DNA of 33,941 nucleotides from Defluviitaleaceae bacterium (GTDB taxonomy: Bacteria; Bacillota; Clostridia; Lachnospirales; WQUN01). The position numbers were made by a program, and so were the translations under genes. Of this stretch, positions 24,117-31,385 are shown one piece after another. Position 1 is the stretch's first letter, and every line of letters begins with the position of its first letter. The notes under the pieces were generated by a model, which worked only from the letters and a program-made list of their open reading frames with translations, searched no databases and was not told the DNA's origin. Where the stretch lies: assembly GCA_009788055.1 (NCBI GenBank), contig WQSG01000031.1, positions 1 through 33,941 on the forward strand, in the 5' to 3' direction.

Positions 24117-26117
24117 TTATTCATCATCCATTACAAAATTTAGTCTGCGTTCGTCTTCGTCTGTGCCGGTTAGGCGAACTGCTATTGGTGAACCGTGGCG
24201 TAATATTTTTCCGGTTTTTTGGCCGCGTTCGCGTTTTTTTTCGTAGACCTCGTAGTCTTTGTTAAATTTGAACTTGTGGCGTTGCAGGTTTGACGCGGGA
24301 AGTAGGCCTTCCGCTGTGTTTTCAAGCATTACATACACGCCCCACGATGTCACGCCCGATACTATGGCAGAAAAACTTTCGCCTTTTTTGTCTGCCATGA
24401 ATTGTACTTTTTTCAGCTCTTCCACGTCGCGCTCAAGGGCTTCTGCGGTGCGCTCTGTTTTGGAGCATTGCGCGGCGATGGTGTGTAGAAATAAGACCTC
24501 GGGGGACTCCGTCCCCCGAACCCCCTGCAAGGGGACATTGTCCCCTTGACCCCTAACTTTTAATACGTAATCTTTTATAATTCGATGAATTTGCAAGTCT
24601 GCGTAGCGGCGGATGGGGGATGTGAAGTGGCAGTAGGATTTTGAGGCGAGGCCGAAATGGTTTGGGTTGTCGGGGGTGTAGTTGGCGCGTGGCAGTGCGC
24701 GCAAAAGCGCGGACGAGACTGCGAAAGCCGCAGGGGTTTCCTTTGCGGTTTCGAGGAGTTTTTGCAGGGACTTTGCGGTGGTGCGGCGGGTCTTTGGTTG
24801 GAGAAGTTCAAGGCCGAGATTTTCCACCATGGTCTGTAAAGCGGCAAGTTTTTCGGTGTTGGGTTGTTCGTGGGTGCGGTAGATGAAGGGGATTTTTTCG
24901 GTGAGGAAGTGTGACGCTATTGTTTCGTTGCACAAAATCATGAACTCTTCGATTATGCAGGTGGCGTTGTTGCGCGGGTATGGCTCTATGGAAACTACGC
25001 GGCCGTTTTCGTCCACGCGGATTTTTGCTTCGGGAAGGTCGAAGTCCAGTGCGCCGCGTCTGTCGCGTTTTTTTCGCAGGATTTTTCGCAGTTCATCCAT
25101 GTCGCGTACTAGGGGGAAATCGTCGCCGTTGCCGCCGTCTAAAATCCCCTGAACTTCATTGTACGTAAACCGCCGTTTGCTGTTGATTACAGAGGTAAAA
25201 ATTTCGTAATCGGTTACGATGCCGCTTCTGTCCACCTGCATTTGGCAGGAGAGGGTGAGCCTGTCCACGTTTGGAAAAAGCGAACAAATGCCGCTTGACA
25301 GGGTGTGCGGAAGCATCGGGATAACTCGGTCGGCAAGGTAGATGCTTGTGCCGCGAGAAAGGGCAGAGTCATCCGTCGCGGAGTGTTGCCGCACGTAATG
25401 GCTTACGTCTGCGATATGAACGCCAAGGCTGAAACCGTGTTCGGTTTTTGCGAATGAAATAGCGTCGTCGATGTCTTTTGTGTCGTCGCCGTCTATTGTG
25501 AAGATGTATTCGCCGCGAAGGTCGCGCCGTCCGTTTAGGTCTTGCGATTGTACTTCCGACGGGACTTTTTGTAATTCATCCGTCACTTCTTGCGGAAATT
25601 CGTAGGGAACACCCGCCATGCGCACCAGCGATAAAACGTCCACGCCCGGGTCGTTTATATGCCCCAGCAACTCTGTGACGAAACAAGCAGAAAGATTCTT
25701 GTCGGGGCGATGCTTTTTGTCCACGGAGAACACAATGCGATGGCCGTCTGCCAGCCCAAAACGCGTTACAGATTTTTGCGGAACTTCAAAGCTGTACGGA
25801 ACTTTTCTTGACGAGGGGCGCACCAAAGCCGCGCCGTTTTCGACAAGAACCGTGCCAATCATTGGCATACGGCGCGTGATTTCTATTATCTCGCCCACGG
25901 GCTGTTGCGCTTCTTCCGACGGTTTGCGGGCGTTAATTTTAAACGCCACTTCGTCACCGTTTAACGCGCCGCAAGTAAAAGTGGGAGGTATAAAAACATC
26001 CTCCCCGTCCTCGCGTTGCACGAAACCAAAACCGCGCTCGTTACCTATAAATTTTCCGTTAAACAATTTTGATTTTTTAACTTGCTTCGGCGTTTTCGCC
26101 TTCATTTTTTTTGGCAT
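24117..26117 (-). CDS. rnr: Ribonuclease R
   Basis: A 666-aa 3'-5' exoribonuclease of the RNase II/R family that degrades structured RNA and takes part in mRNA decay and rRNA/tRNA quality control. Domains in order: a basic N-terminal tail, a cold-shock OB domain (about 17-80), a second OB domain (about 85-150), the RNB catalytic domain (about 195-515) with D209, D215, D217 and D218, H-F-T-S-P-I-R-R-Y (497-505), and an S1 domain (about 577-662). Residues 519-541 (V-R-G-Q-G-D-N-V-P-L... E-S-P-E-V) are encoded by an inserted dispersed repeat and fall in a surface loop before the L-H-T-I-A helix. The frame is kept and all catalytic residues are present. The Gly-rich peptide gene ends 12 bp upstream, so the two are probably co-transcribed. 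Confidence 0.95.
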   Translation of the reverse strand: MPKKMKAKTPKQVKKSKLFNGKFIGNERGFGFVQREDGEDVFIPPTFTCGALNGDEVAFKINARKPSEEAQQPVGEIIEITRRMPMIGTVLVENGAALVRPSSRKVPYSFEVPQKSVTRFGLADGHRIVFSVDKKHRPDKNLSACFVTELLGHINDPGVDVLSLVRMAGVPYEFPQEVTDELQKVPSEVQSQDLNGRRDLRGEYIFTIDGDDTKDIDDAISFAKTEHGFSLGVHIADVSHYVRQHSATDDSALSRGTSIYLADRVIPMLPHTLSSGICSLFPNVDRLTLSCQMQVDRSGIVTDYEIFTSVINSKRRFTYNEVQGILDGGNGDDFPLVRDMDELRKILRKKRDRRGALDFDLPEAKIRVDENGRVVSIEPYPRNNATCIIEEFMILCNETIASHFLTEKIPFIYRTHEQPNTEKLAALQTMVENLGLELLQPKTRRTTAKSLQKLLETAKETPAAFAVSSALLRALPRANYTPDNPNHFGLASKSYCHFTSPIRRYADLQIHRIIKDYVLKVRGQGDNVPLQGVRGTESPEVLFLHTIAAQCSKTERTAEALERDVEELKKVQFMADKKGESFSAIVSGVTSWGVYVMLENTAEGLLPASNLQRHKFKFNKDYEVYEKKRERGQKTGKILRHGSPIAVRLTGTDEDERRLNFVMDDE
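24498..24563. repeat. Dispersed hairpin repeat inserted in-frame in rnr
   Basis: GGGGGACTCCGTCCCCC (24501-24517) and AAGGGGACATTGTCCCCTT (24529-24547) are two hairpins joined by GAACCCCCTGC. The same unit, slightly shorter, lies after rpsR at about 33834-33881. Here it is read through in the rnr frame as residues 519-541, about 22 extra residues with no stop. Confidence 0.85.
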
Positions 26118-26129
26118 TTTTACCAGCCC

Positions 26130-26408
26130 CTACGCACCCAATAAATTCAAAAGAATAAGTATCAAAACAACGGCAATCACAATTGCAACAATAGTGCCGC
26201 AACCACAACCGCCGCCAAGTCCTCCCGTGCCCATGCCGCGCCCGCCGAAACGTCTGCGCCGACCGCCCAAAAGCATTCCTGTGCCAAGCCCAAGTCCAAA
26301 ACCGCCCATTCCGCCGCGCCCCGCGCCGCCACGATTTCTGCCGCCCAAACTTCCGCCGCCGCTAATTCCGCCGCGTCTGCCGCCAAGTCCTCCACCACGT
26401 CGTCTCAT
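26130..26408 (-). CDS. Gly/Arg-rich peptide with C-terminal membrane helix
   Basis: A 92-aa protein with a strong SD (AAGGAG) before its ATG. Residues 1-68 are low complexity: R-R-G-G, G-G-R and G-G-S repeats rich in Gly and Arg, with almost no acidic residues. A G-C-G-C-G motif (68-72) leads into a single hydrophobic helix (about 73-90). Such Gly-rich regions with a terminal helix occur in some spore-associated or envelope peptides, but I cannot assign a family. The gene ends 12 bp before rnr and shares its strand, so the RG-rich part might bind RNA or nucleic acid near RNase R; this is inference. The long proline-rich frame on the other strand (25618-26619) is its shadow. Confidence 0.68.
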   Translation of the reverse strand: MRRRGGGLGGRRGGISGGGSLGGRNRGGAGRGGMGGFGLGLGTGMLLGGRRRRFGGRGMGTGGLGGGCGCGTIVAIVIAVVLILILLNLLGA

Positions 26409-26457
26409 GTGCAGTCTCCTTTTTCAAAATAATTCCGAGTATATTTATTCCCTCGCA

Positions 26458-26485
26458 GTGCAAATTAAATGCACACATTTAAATG
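26458..26485. promoter_or_regulatory. Two palindromes in a short divergent spacer
   Basis: GTGCA-AATTAAA-TGCAC (26458-26474) and CATTTAAATG (26476-26485) lie side by side between the divergent Gly-rich and 57-aa genes. They could be operators controlling both. On the minus strand a TATACT-like -10 (about 26439-26444) lies close by, but its -35 is poor. Confidence 0.35.
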
Positions 26486-26500
26486 AAGGGAGTGTTTTAA

Positions 26501-26674
26501 ATGACACGTTTTGCAACCGGATTACTGGGAATAGGCGGAGTAACAGTTGGGCTTTTGTTAGGCTCTGCACTTACGATTGGCACAACCGACAGCCGCGAAC
26601 GCCGCCGCATGGTACGTGACAGCAAACGCGCAATGCGCAAAGCCGGCCACTATTTTAATGAAATGTTTGACTAA
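26501..26674 (+). CDS. Small membrane protein, 57 aa (YtxH-like)
   Basis: A 57-aa reading frame. The ATG is preceded by GAAGGGAGTG, a good SD. The first 25 residues form one Gly-rich hydrophobic helix (G-L-L-G-I-G-G-V-T-V-G-L-L-L-G). The second half is very basic, with R-E-R-R-R-M, then K-R-A-M-R-K-A-G-H-Y-F-N. This layout recalls small YtxH-like membrane proteins whose charged tail faces the cytoplasm. The function is unknown. The stop lies 7 bp from the end of the converging sugar isomerase-like gene. Confidence 0.7.
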   Translation: MTRFATGLLGIGGVTVGLLLGSALTIGTTDSRERRRMVRDSKRAMRKAGHYFNEMFD

Positions 26675-26681
26675 TCCCGCT

Positions 26682-27443
26682 TTAATATCCGAGGGATTTT
26701 AAATATTCGCGGCTTTCTTGGGCGGCTTCCATGGAGGTTTGGTCAACAGGTTTGTCAAGCTCCACAACAAAGCCCTTTGCACCCGCGGCAAGCGCGGCTT
26801 TAACCGTGGCGGGTATGTTTTGCGAACCCTTGCCGACGGGTCTGTCTTCGTAGCCGCTGTACGAATTTACAACCGTATCTTTTAGGTGGATGATGGGGCA
26901 GCGTCCTGCGTATTTTTCAATATACGCTTCGGGGTTCTGCCCCGCCGCTTTAACCCAGCCTGTATCAAGTTGCGTTTGCATTTCGGGCAGTTCGTTAAAA
27001 AACGCGTCAAGCTTAAATTCGCCGCTGCTTAGTTTTACAAACTCATGGGCGTGATTGTGATACACAGGAATTATATTTGCAAGGCTACATACCGCACAAA
27101 ATTCTTCCAGAAATTCCTTGGTCTGCGCCCATTCCGCGCCGCCCGGCAGATACTGCACATCCAGCATTGGAATAATAATATACTCGCAACCCAGCCCTTT
27201 ATACGCGGAAACCGTTGCCGCCAAATTCTCTTTAAGCTCTGCAAACTGAACGTGCGCACTCGCCGCCGTAAGCCCAATTTCACTAAGCAATTTACCCATC
27301 GCATCAAATTCCATGCCGTAAATCCCGGCAAGTTCCACAAAATCGTAACCCATTTCCTTTATCTTGCGCAAAGCCCCCGGTGCATCCTCATTCGCAAAAT
27401 CTCTAATGGTATAAAGCTGTAATGCAACAAATGGTTTCTCCAT
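26682..27443 (-). CDS. Sugar phosphate isomerase/epimerase-like TIM barrel
   Basis: A 253-aa member of the xylose isomerase-like TIM-barrel superfamily (AP endonuclease family 2, PF01261). The expected metal and substrate positions can be seen: V-E-L-A-G near residue 36-40, Y-H-N-H-A-H-E-F (about 128-135), Q-L-D-T-G-W-V (about 158-164), I-H-L-K-D (about 184-188) and F-V-V-E-L-D near the C terminus. These are the usual E/H/D/H/E-type ligands for Mn2+ or a similar metal in IolE/IolI-, hydroxypyruvate isomerase- or KguE-like enzymes. No signal peptide is present. The true substrate cannot be deduced. It stands alone, with its own promoter at 27483-27511. Confidence 0.85.
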   Translation of the reverse strand: MEKPFVALQLYTIRDFANEDAPGALRKIKEMGYDFVELAGIYGMEFDAMGKLLSEIGLTAASAHVQFAELKENLAATVSAYKGLGCEYIIIPMLDVQYLPGGAEWAQTKEFLEEFCAVCSLANIIPVYHNHAHEFVKLSSGEFKLDAFFNELPEMQTQLDTGWVKAAGQNPEAYIEKYAGRCPIIHLKDTVVNSYSGYEDRPVGKGSQNIPATVKAALAAGAKGFVVELDKPVDQTSMEAAQESREYLKSLGY

Positions 27444-27482
27444 GCAGAACCCCCAAAAAATTAATCAACTTTTAACAATTTG

Positions 27483-27511
27483 ATTCTAAGATAAATTCTT
27501 GCAAACGTCAA
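27483..27511 (-). promoter_or_regulatory. Promoter of the sugar isomerase-like gene
   Basis: On the minus strand TTGACG (27511-27506) and TAGAAT (27488-27483) are separated by 17 bases, about 40 bp upstream of the ATG at 27443. Confidence 0.6.
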
Positions 27512-27525
27512 CTTTTTGCTTGATT

Positions 27526-27789
27526 TTACTTTGCCTTCAACCGTGCAAATTTGTCTTTGATTCTTGCGGAGCGGGCGGCGGTATCGGCTTCGTTTATGTG
27601 CCACTTGCCGTCTGTTTTTATTAGGGTGGTGCCGGGTTTTGCGTCCTTTGGTAGGTGTGAAATGGGCAGGCTGATTGTTTCGCGTGTGTCGGAATTATCG
27701 AGGACTGCCCAGTCTTCTTCAAAGCGGTCGATTACCCAGCGTGGGGCGGGGCGAGTAATTTGTTCAAGGGATGGATATTGTTTGTCCAT
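27526..27789 (-). CDS. DUF3006 domain protein
   Basis: An 87-aa soluble protein with the short beta-barrel pattern of DUF3006 (W-V-I-D-R-F-E-E-D-W-A-V-L, then a hydrophobic pair and a K-P-G-T-T-L strand). Such proteins are very often encoded beside ComEC-like MBL hydrolases in Clostridia, as here. The start lies inside the 3' end of the hydrolase gene (26-bp overlap), which implies translational coupling. The C-terminal third is basic (R-S-A-R-I-K-D-K-F-A-R-L-K-A-K). The molecular role is not known. Confidence 0.82.
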   Translation of the reverse strand: MDKQYPSLEQITRPAPRWVIDRFEEDWAVLDNSDTRETISLPISHLPKDAKPGTTLIKTDGKWHINEADTAARSARIKDKFARLKAK

Positions 27790-28699
27790 CTGTAATCATC
27801 CTAACTGTTCCGTGATGGTCGGTGCGGTAGATTGCGATATCGCGGTCATAAAGGCGTTCCATAACTTCGTCATGGGGGTGGCCGAAACGGTTGTTCCCGC
27901 CTACTTGAATCACCGCGATGCTTGGGTCTACCGCGTTAAGGAACGCTTCCGTGGTGGACGTGCGGCTTCCGTGGTGGCCTACTTTAAGCACGTCGGCGCG
28001 GAGTTGGTGGTACGCGTTGTCCACCATCCATTGCTCGAGGGGTCGCTCTGCGTCGCCCGTGAACAAAAATGATGTCTGCCCGTGTTCCATGCGGATTACG
28101 ATGGAATTATCGTTCAGTCCCGAAAATTGACCGGGCGGCGGCGCGATTACCAACATCTCAATTGTTCCCGCCGTGAAAATTTCTCCCGGTGACGGGAAAT
28201 GCGTTTCGATATCATTGTTTAAAATCGCGTCCAGAAAAAACTCGAATGTGTCCGTGTCGTTTGTTACATCGGGCATAAGTACGCGGCCTATTTCAAAATC
28301 GCGCAAAACCTGCGGCATCCCGCCTATGTGGTCGGCGTGGGGGTGCGTTGCCACAACGTAATCCAGCCGCGTAATTCCCGCCGCGTTTAAGTAATCCAGC
28401 ACCGCGTTTCTGTTGCGGTGGTCGCCCGCGTCTATTAACACCGCGTTGTAGCTTGTGTAAATTACAATGCTGTCGCCCTGCCCCACGTCTATGAATGAAA
28501 CCATGATTTCGCCCTCGGCAATGCGAATTGGCTCTTCCGCGTCGGGGAAGAACAAATCTCCGCCAAAAAAGTAAACCAACGCAAAAAGCAAGACACAAAA
28601 TGCCGCCACAAAAAACGAAAACCCGCGTCTTCCGCCTTGCCTTCTCCTTCTGACTTTCCGCCGAACCGCCCTTACGGCGGTTTTTTTTCTTTTATCCAT
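27764..28699 (-). CDS. ComEC/Rec2-like MBL-fold metallohydrolase
   Basis: A 311-aa membrane-anchored enzyme. A very basic N terminus (1-25; many Arg/Lys) precedes one membrane helix (about 27-46), and an extracellular metallo-beta-lactamase domain follows. Metal ligands are visible: H119-x-H121-x-D123-H124 (T-H-P-H-A-D-H), D216 (F-T-G-D-A-E), and the late K-V-G-H-H-G-S motif with H242 and H243. D-V-G-Q-G-D (about 71-76) is typical of the ComEC C-terminal nuclease-like domain. The expected activity is on nucleic acid or another phosphodiester at the cell surface. No ComEC channel region is attached. The partner DUF3006 gene overlaps its end. Confidence 0.9.
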   Translation of the reverse strand: MDKRKKTAVRAVRRKVRRRRQGGRRGFSFFVAAFCVLLFALVYFFGGDLFFPDAEEPIRIAEGEIMVSFIDVGQGDSIVIYTSYNAVLIDAGDHRNRNAVLDYLNAAGITRLDYVVATHPHADHIGGMPQVLRDFEIGRVLMPDVTNDTDTFEFFLDAILNNDIETHFPSPGEIFTAGTIEMLVIAPPPGQFSGLNDNSIVIRMEHGQTSFLFTGDAERPLEQWMVDNAYHQLRADVLKVGHHGSRTSTTEAFLNAVDPSIAVIQVGGNNRFGHPHDEVMERLYDRDIAIYRTDHHGTVRMITDGQTISIP

Positions 28700-28741
28700 A
28701 TCCCAGCTTCCTTTCCGTTTGCGGAAATTATATCCTTTTTG

Positions 28742-28770
28742 TTGGACAGGGGCAAGAATAGTGCTATATT
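28742..28770 (+). promoter_or_regulatory. Promoter of recU
   Basis: TTGGAC (28742-28747) and TATATT (28765-28770) are separated by 17 bases. The ATG at 28796 follows 26 bases after the -10 box and has the SD AAAGGCGG. Confidence 0.65.
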
Positions 28771-28795
28771 ATGGCGAAGAAAGGCGGTAGCGGCT

Positions 28796-29353
28796 ATGGG
28801 ATTTAAAACGCGTGGGCTTCGCGGAAGCACGTTTGAAGAAATGATTGACCTTACGAACAGGCTGTATGCGCAGCAAAAACTGGCGATTATTCAAAAAGTG
28901 CCAACGCCGATTACACCAATCGCGGTGGACAATGCGGCGCACACAATAACCAACGCGTATTTTGAAAAAAAAAGCACGGTAGATTTTATCGGCGTGGCGC
29001 AGGGGCTTGCCCTGTGTTTCGACGCGAAAGAGACACGCCAGTTAAGTCTGCCGCTACGAAATATTCACGAGCATCAAATCGAATTTATGGAGAACTTCCG
29101 AGAACAAAAAGGCGTAAGCTTTTTGCTCGTTCATTTTCTTGCGAAAAACGAAATGTATCTTCTGCCCGGCGAAGTTTTGGCAGAATACAAAAAAGCCGCC
29201 AAAGCAGGCGGCAGAAAATCAATTCCGTTTGCGGACTTCGACCCCGCACTTATTGTGAAAAACCAAAACGGTTTCCCCGTACATTATCTTGTGGCGGTAA
29301 ACGCTTACTTAGACGGTTTACACGCCGCTACTCCTTCATCCCGGGCGAACTAA
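28796..29353 (+). CDS. recU: Holliday junction resolvase RecU
   Basis: A 185-aa nuclease that cleaves Holliday junctions during recombination and chromosome segregation in Gram-positive bacteria. Family features: R-G-L-R-G-S-T-F-E-E-M-I (residues 6-17), K-V-P-T-P-I (34-39), and the catalytic block T-V-D63-F-I-G with F-D76-A-K78-E-T. In the Bacillus subtilis enzyme the second acidic residue is Glu (F-E-A-K-E-T); here it is Asp, a conservative change. P-L-R-N-I-H-E-H-Q-I follows as expected. The ATG at 28796 has its own promoter and SD; the open frame upstream to 28637 is antisense to the MBL gene. The 3' end overlaps the end of the converging spoVAE by 26 bp, with no terminator between them. 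Confidence 0.93.
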   Translation: MGFKTRGLRGSTFEEMIDLTNRLYAQQKLAIIQKVPTPITPIAVDNAAHTITNAYFEKKSTVDFIGVAQGLALCFDAKETRQLSLPLRNIHEHQIEFMENFREQKGVSFLLVHFLAKNEMYLLPGEVLAEYKKAAKAGGRKSIPFADFDPALIVKNQNGFPVHYLVAVNAYLDGLHAATPSSRAN

Positions 29354-29687
29354 CCAATGCCGCCAAAAATCCGAACACAACAGCAACCGTAACGCCGCCC
29401 GCCATCGCCGTAAACCCGCCCGTTATTACGCCGATAAGCCCTCTTTCGTCCACCGCTTGCTTTACGCCCCTTGCAAGCAAATTGCCAAAACCGAGTATCG
29501 GCACAGTCGCGCCCGCGCCCGCAAATTCTACCAGCCGCTCATAAAGCCCAAGCCCGCCCAAAATACAGCCCACCACCACAAAAAGCACAACAATCCGCGC
29601 AGGCGTAAGCTTTGTCAAATCAATCAACACCTGCCCAATCACGCAAATTAAACCGCCAACCAAAAATGCTAAAAAAAGTCCTTCCAT
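29328..29687 (-). CDS. spoVAE: Stage V sporulation protein AE (SpoVAE)
   Basis: A 119-aa integral membrane protein with about three or four hydrophobic helices and the SpoVAE(b) motifs G-G-L-I-C-V-I-G-Q-V (residues 11-20), F-A-G-A-G-A-T-V-P-I-L-G-F-G-N (55-69) and the closing G-G-x-T-A-x-x-G-G-V-T-V. In Bacillus it helps form the forespore inner-membrane channel for dipicolinic acid. The ATG has a perfect SD (AAAGGAGG). It is the last gene of the operon here and lies 221 bp after spoVAD, behind an inverted repeat pair, which is unusual spacing for spoVA. No spoVAEa or spoVAF follows; the next gene is recU on the other strand. Confidence 0.93.
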   Translation of the reverse strand: MEGLFLAFLVGGLICVIGQVLIDLTKLTPARIVVLFVVVGCILGGLGLYERLVEFAGAGATVPILGFGNLLARGVKQAVDERGLIGVITGGFTAMAGGVTVAVVFGFLAALVSSPGMKE

Positions 29688-29710
29688 TACATATGCCTCC
29701 TTTGCTTTTT

Positions 29711-29897
29711 AAGTTCTCGGGGCTCTGCCCCGAACCCCGGAAACTTTTGAAAAAGTTTCATCAAAACTTTGACTTGAAACCGCGCATACGCGCGGTTTCA
29801 GAAAATGTGATACAGCTTACCGCTAGTCCTTGTTAAAGTTTTTGTTCAAACTTTTTTCAAAAAGTTTGCGGGGTTTGGGGCAGAGCCCCGAGAACTT
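29711..29897. repeat. Inverted pair of dispersed repeats between spoVAD and spoVAE
   Basis: Left arm 29711-29772 and right arm 29832-29897 are inverted copies of one unit: AAGTTCTCGGGGCTCTGCCC, then A/GAACCCCG, then AAACTTT-TTGAAAAAGTTT, then CAAAACTTTRAC. Each arm also contains small self-hairpins. Between the arms lies a perfect 10-bp hairpin GAAACCGCGC/GCGCGGTTTC (29776-29799, loop ATAC). The transcript could fold into one stem of about 60 bp, imperfect, or into separate hairpins, and may reduce read-through to spoVAE. Confidence 0.85.
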
Positions 29898-29908
29898 TCT
29901 TTAAAAAA

Positions 29909-30916
29909 TTATCTTTCAATAGCAACAGCGTGTGCGATGCCCGGGATGGTTTCGCCCTGTTGGATTGTGACTACGCTGTGTAACGCGCCTGTGGGTACGA
30001 AGAGCATTTTGTTTATTTCGCTGTTGCGCAGTTTTTTTAGGAAGTAGGAGGCGAAAACGGAGGCAGAGCAACCGCAACCGCTTCCGCCTGCGTGAACGTC
30101 TTGTTTTTCAAGGTCGTAGATTAGCATACCGCAATCGGTTAGGCGGCCTGCGATGTCTATGCCCTCCTGTTTGAGAAGCTGTAGGAGAAGCGTCTGGCCG
30201 TACAGGCCAAGGTCGCCCGTGGCGATTAGGTCGTAGTGGTTGGTGGGCAGGTTTAAATCGCGGAAGTGTTTTGCAATTACGTCTGCGGCGGCGGGAACCA
30301 TTGCCGCACCCATGTTGTTTACGTCCTTCATTCCGAGGTCAACGATAGAGCCTGTTGTTGCGGCGGTAATTCGCGGCCCTTTCCCCTTGGAAGAAAGAAC
30401 AACCGCGCCGTCACCCGTGACTGTCCATGACGCGGTTGGTGCGCGTTGCGTCCCAAGTTCCAGCGGGAAGCGGAAGGTTTTTTCCGCGCCGCAAAAATGG
30501 CTGGACGCATTTGCCACAACGTAGTCTGCAAAGCCGCCGTCTATCAATTTAGCCCCGAGGTTCATGCCCATGCCCATTGCACTGCACGCCCCAAACAGTC
30601 CGTAAAACGGCCGCTCAAAAGACCTTGCCCCGTAAATCGAACCGCTATTCTGGTTAAGCAAGTCGCCCGCAAAAATGTATTGCACATCTTCAATCGCCAG
30701 TCCCGCCTTCTGCACAGCCAGCGCGACAGTTTGCCGCATAAGCTCGCTTTCCGCTTGCTCCCACGTATCCTTGCCAAACAAAATATCCGCCGACACTTTG
30801 TCAAAATGCTCTGAAAGCGGTCCTTCGCCCTCCTTCGGCCCAACTATCGCCGCCGCACTTATTATCGTCGGCGGATTTTCAAATTTAACACTCGCTTCAC
30901 CAAAATGTTTTTTCAT
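29909..30916 (-). CDS. spoVAD: Stage V sporulation protein AD (SpoVAD)
   Basis: A 335-aa protein of the SpoVAD family, which has a thiolase/beta-ketoacyl-synthase fold and binds dipicolinic acid for uptake into the forespore. Recognisable segments are the F-G-K-D-T-W-E-Q-A-E (about 48-57) start region, D-L-L-N-Q-N (about 85-90), the G-A-C-S-A-M-G (about 109-115) motif that corresponds to the thiolase-fold nucleophile loop, the A-S-S-H-F region (about 137-141), and the C-terminal H-A-G-G-S-G-C-G-C-S. The length is as in other Firmicutes. It starts 9 bp after spoVAC with SD AGGAG. Downstream, a repeat-filled gap separates it from spoVAE. Confidence 0.95.
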   Translation of the reverse strand: MKKHFGEASVKFENPPTIISAAAIVGPKEGEGPLSEHFDKVSADILFGKDTWEQAESELMRQTVALAVQKAGLAIEDVQYIFAGDLLNQNSGSIYGARSFERPFYGLFGACSAMGMGMNLGAKLIDGGFADYVVANASSHFCGAEKTFRFPLELGTQRAPTASWTVTGDGAVVLSSKGKGPRITAATTGSIVDLGMKDVNNMGAAMVPAAADVIAKHFRDLNLPTNHYDLIATGDLGLYGQTLLLQLLKQEGIDIAGRLTDCGMLIYDLEKQDVHAGGSGCGCSASVFASYFLKKLRNSEINKMLFVPTGALHSVVTIQQGETIPGIAHAVAIER

Positions 30917-30925
30917 GCAAGTCTC

Positions 30926-31372
30926 CTATCTCATAAAATAATACACAAGCCCGACAATGACGGAAGTTACCGTGCCGTAAACAATTACAGGGCCGGCGAT
31001 AAGGAACATCTTTGCGCCAACGCCAAGGACAAGGCCTTCTTTTTTGTGTTCGATTGCGGGCGCGGCGATGGCGTTTGCAAAGCCCGTTATCGGAATGATT
31101 GTGCCCGCGCCCGAAAATTTTGCTATTTTGTCGTAAACCCGCAGTGCGGTGAGAAGCGCGGCAGATGCCACAAGAATACCCGCGACAATGATGCCTGTTT
31201 CTTCGCGGGCGAAACCGAGTGACTCAATGTAATTGTAAATAAGCTGCCCTGCGGCGCAGATTGCACCGCCCACAAAAAACGCTTTAAGACTGTTAATCAA
31301 AACGGTACTGCGCGGCGAAGCGTGTTTCACCATTTCGGCGTACTTTTGTTTTTTCTGTTCCGTTGCGTTCAT
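30926..31372 (-). CDS. spoVAC: Stage V sporulation protein AC (SpoVAC)
   Basis: A 148-aa membrane protein with about four helices. A hydrophilic N terminus with Y-A-E-M-V-K-H-A-S-P is followed by F-F-V-G-G-A-I-C-A-A-G-Q (about 33-44) and the F-S-G-A-G-T-I-I-P-I-T-G-F-A-N motif (about 90-104) that defines the family and matches the corresponding part of SpoVAE. SpoVAC is thought to act as a mechanosensitive release channel for dipicolinate during germination. The start has SD GGAGG at seven bases, 13 bp after the spoVAB stop. Confidence 0.95.
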   Translation of the reverse strand: MNATEQKKQKYAEMVKHASPRSTVLINSLKAFFVGGAICAAGQLIYNYIESLGFAREETGIIVAGILVASAALLTALRVYDKIAKFSGAGTIIPITGFANAIAAPAIEHKKEGLVLGVGAKMFLIAGPVIVYGTVTSVIVGLVYYFMR

Positions 31373-31385
31373 TTACTACCTCCGT

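Noticed and set aside
25618-26619. 333-aa proline-rich plus-strand frame
   Set aside because: It is antisense to the start of rnr and the Gly-rich gene, and its Pro-rich composition mirrors the Gly codons of the other strand. No SD or family motif.
28637-28795. Upstream extension of the recU frame
   Set aside because: It is antisense to the MBL gene, and the promoter and SD for recU lie downstream of its start.
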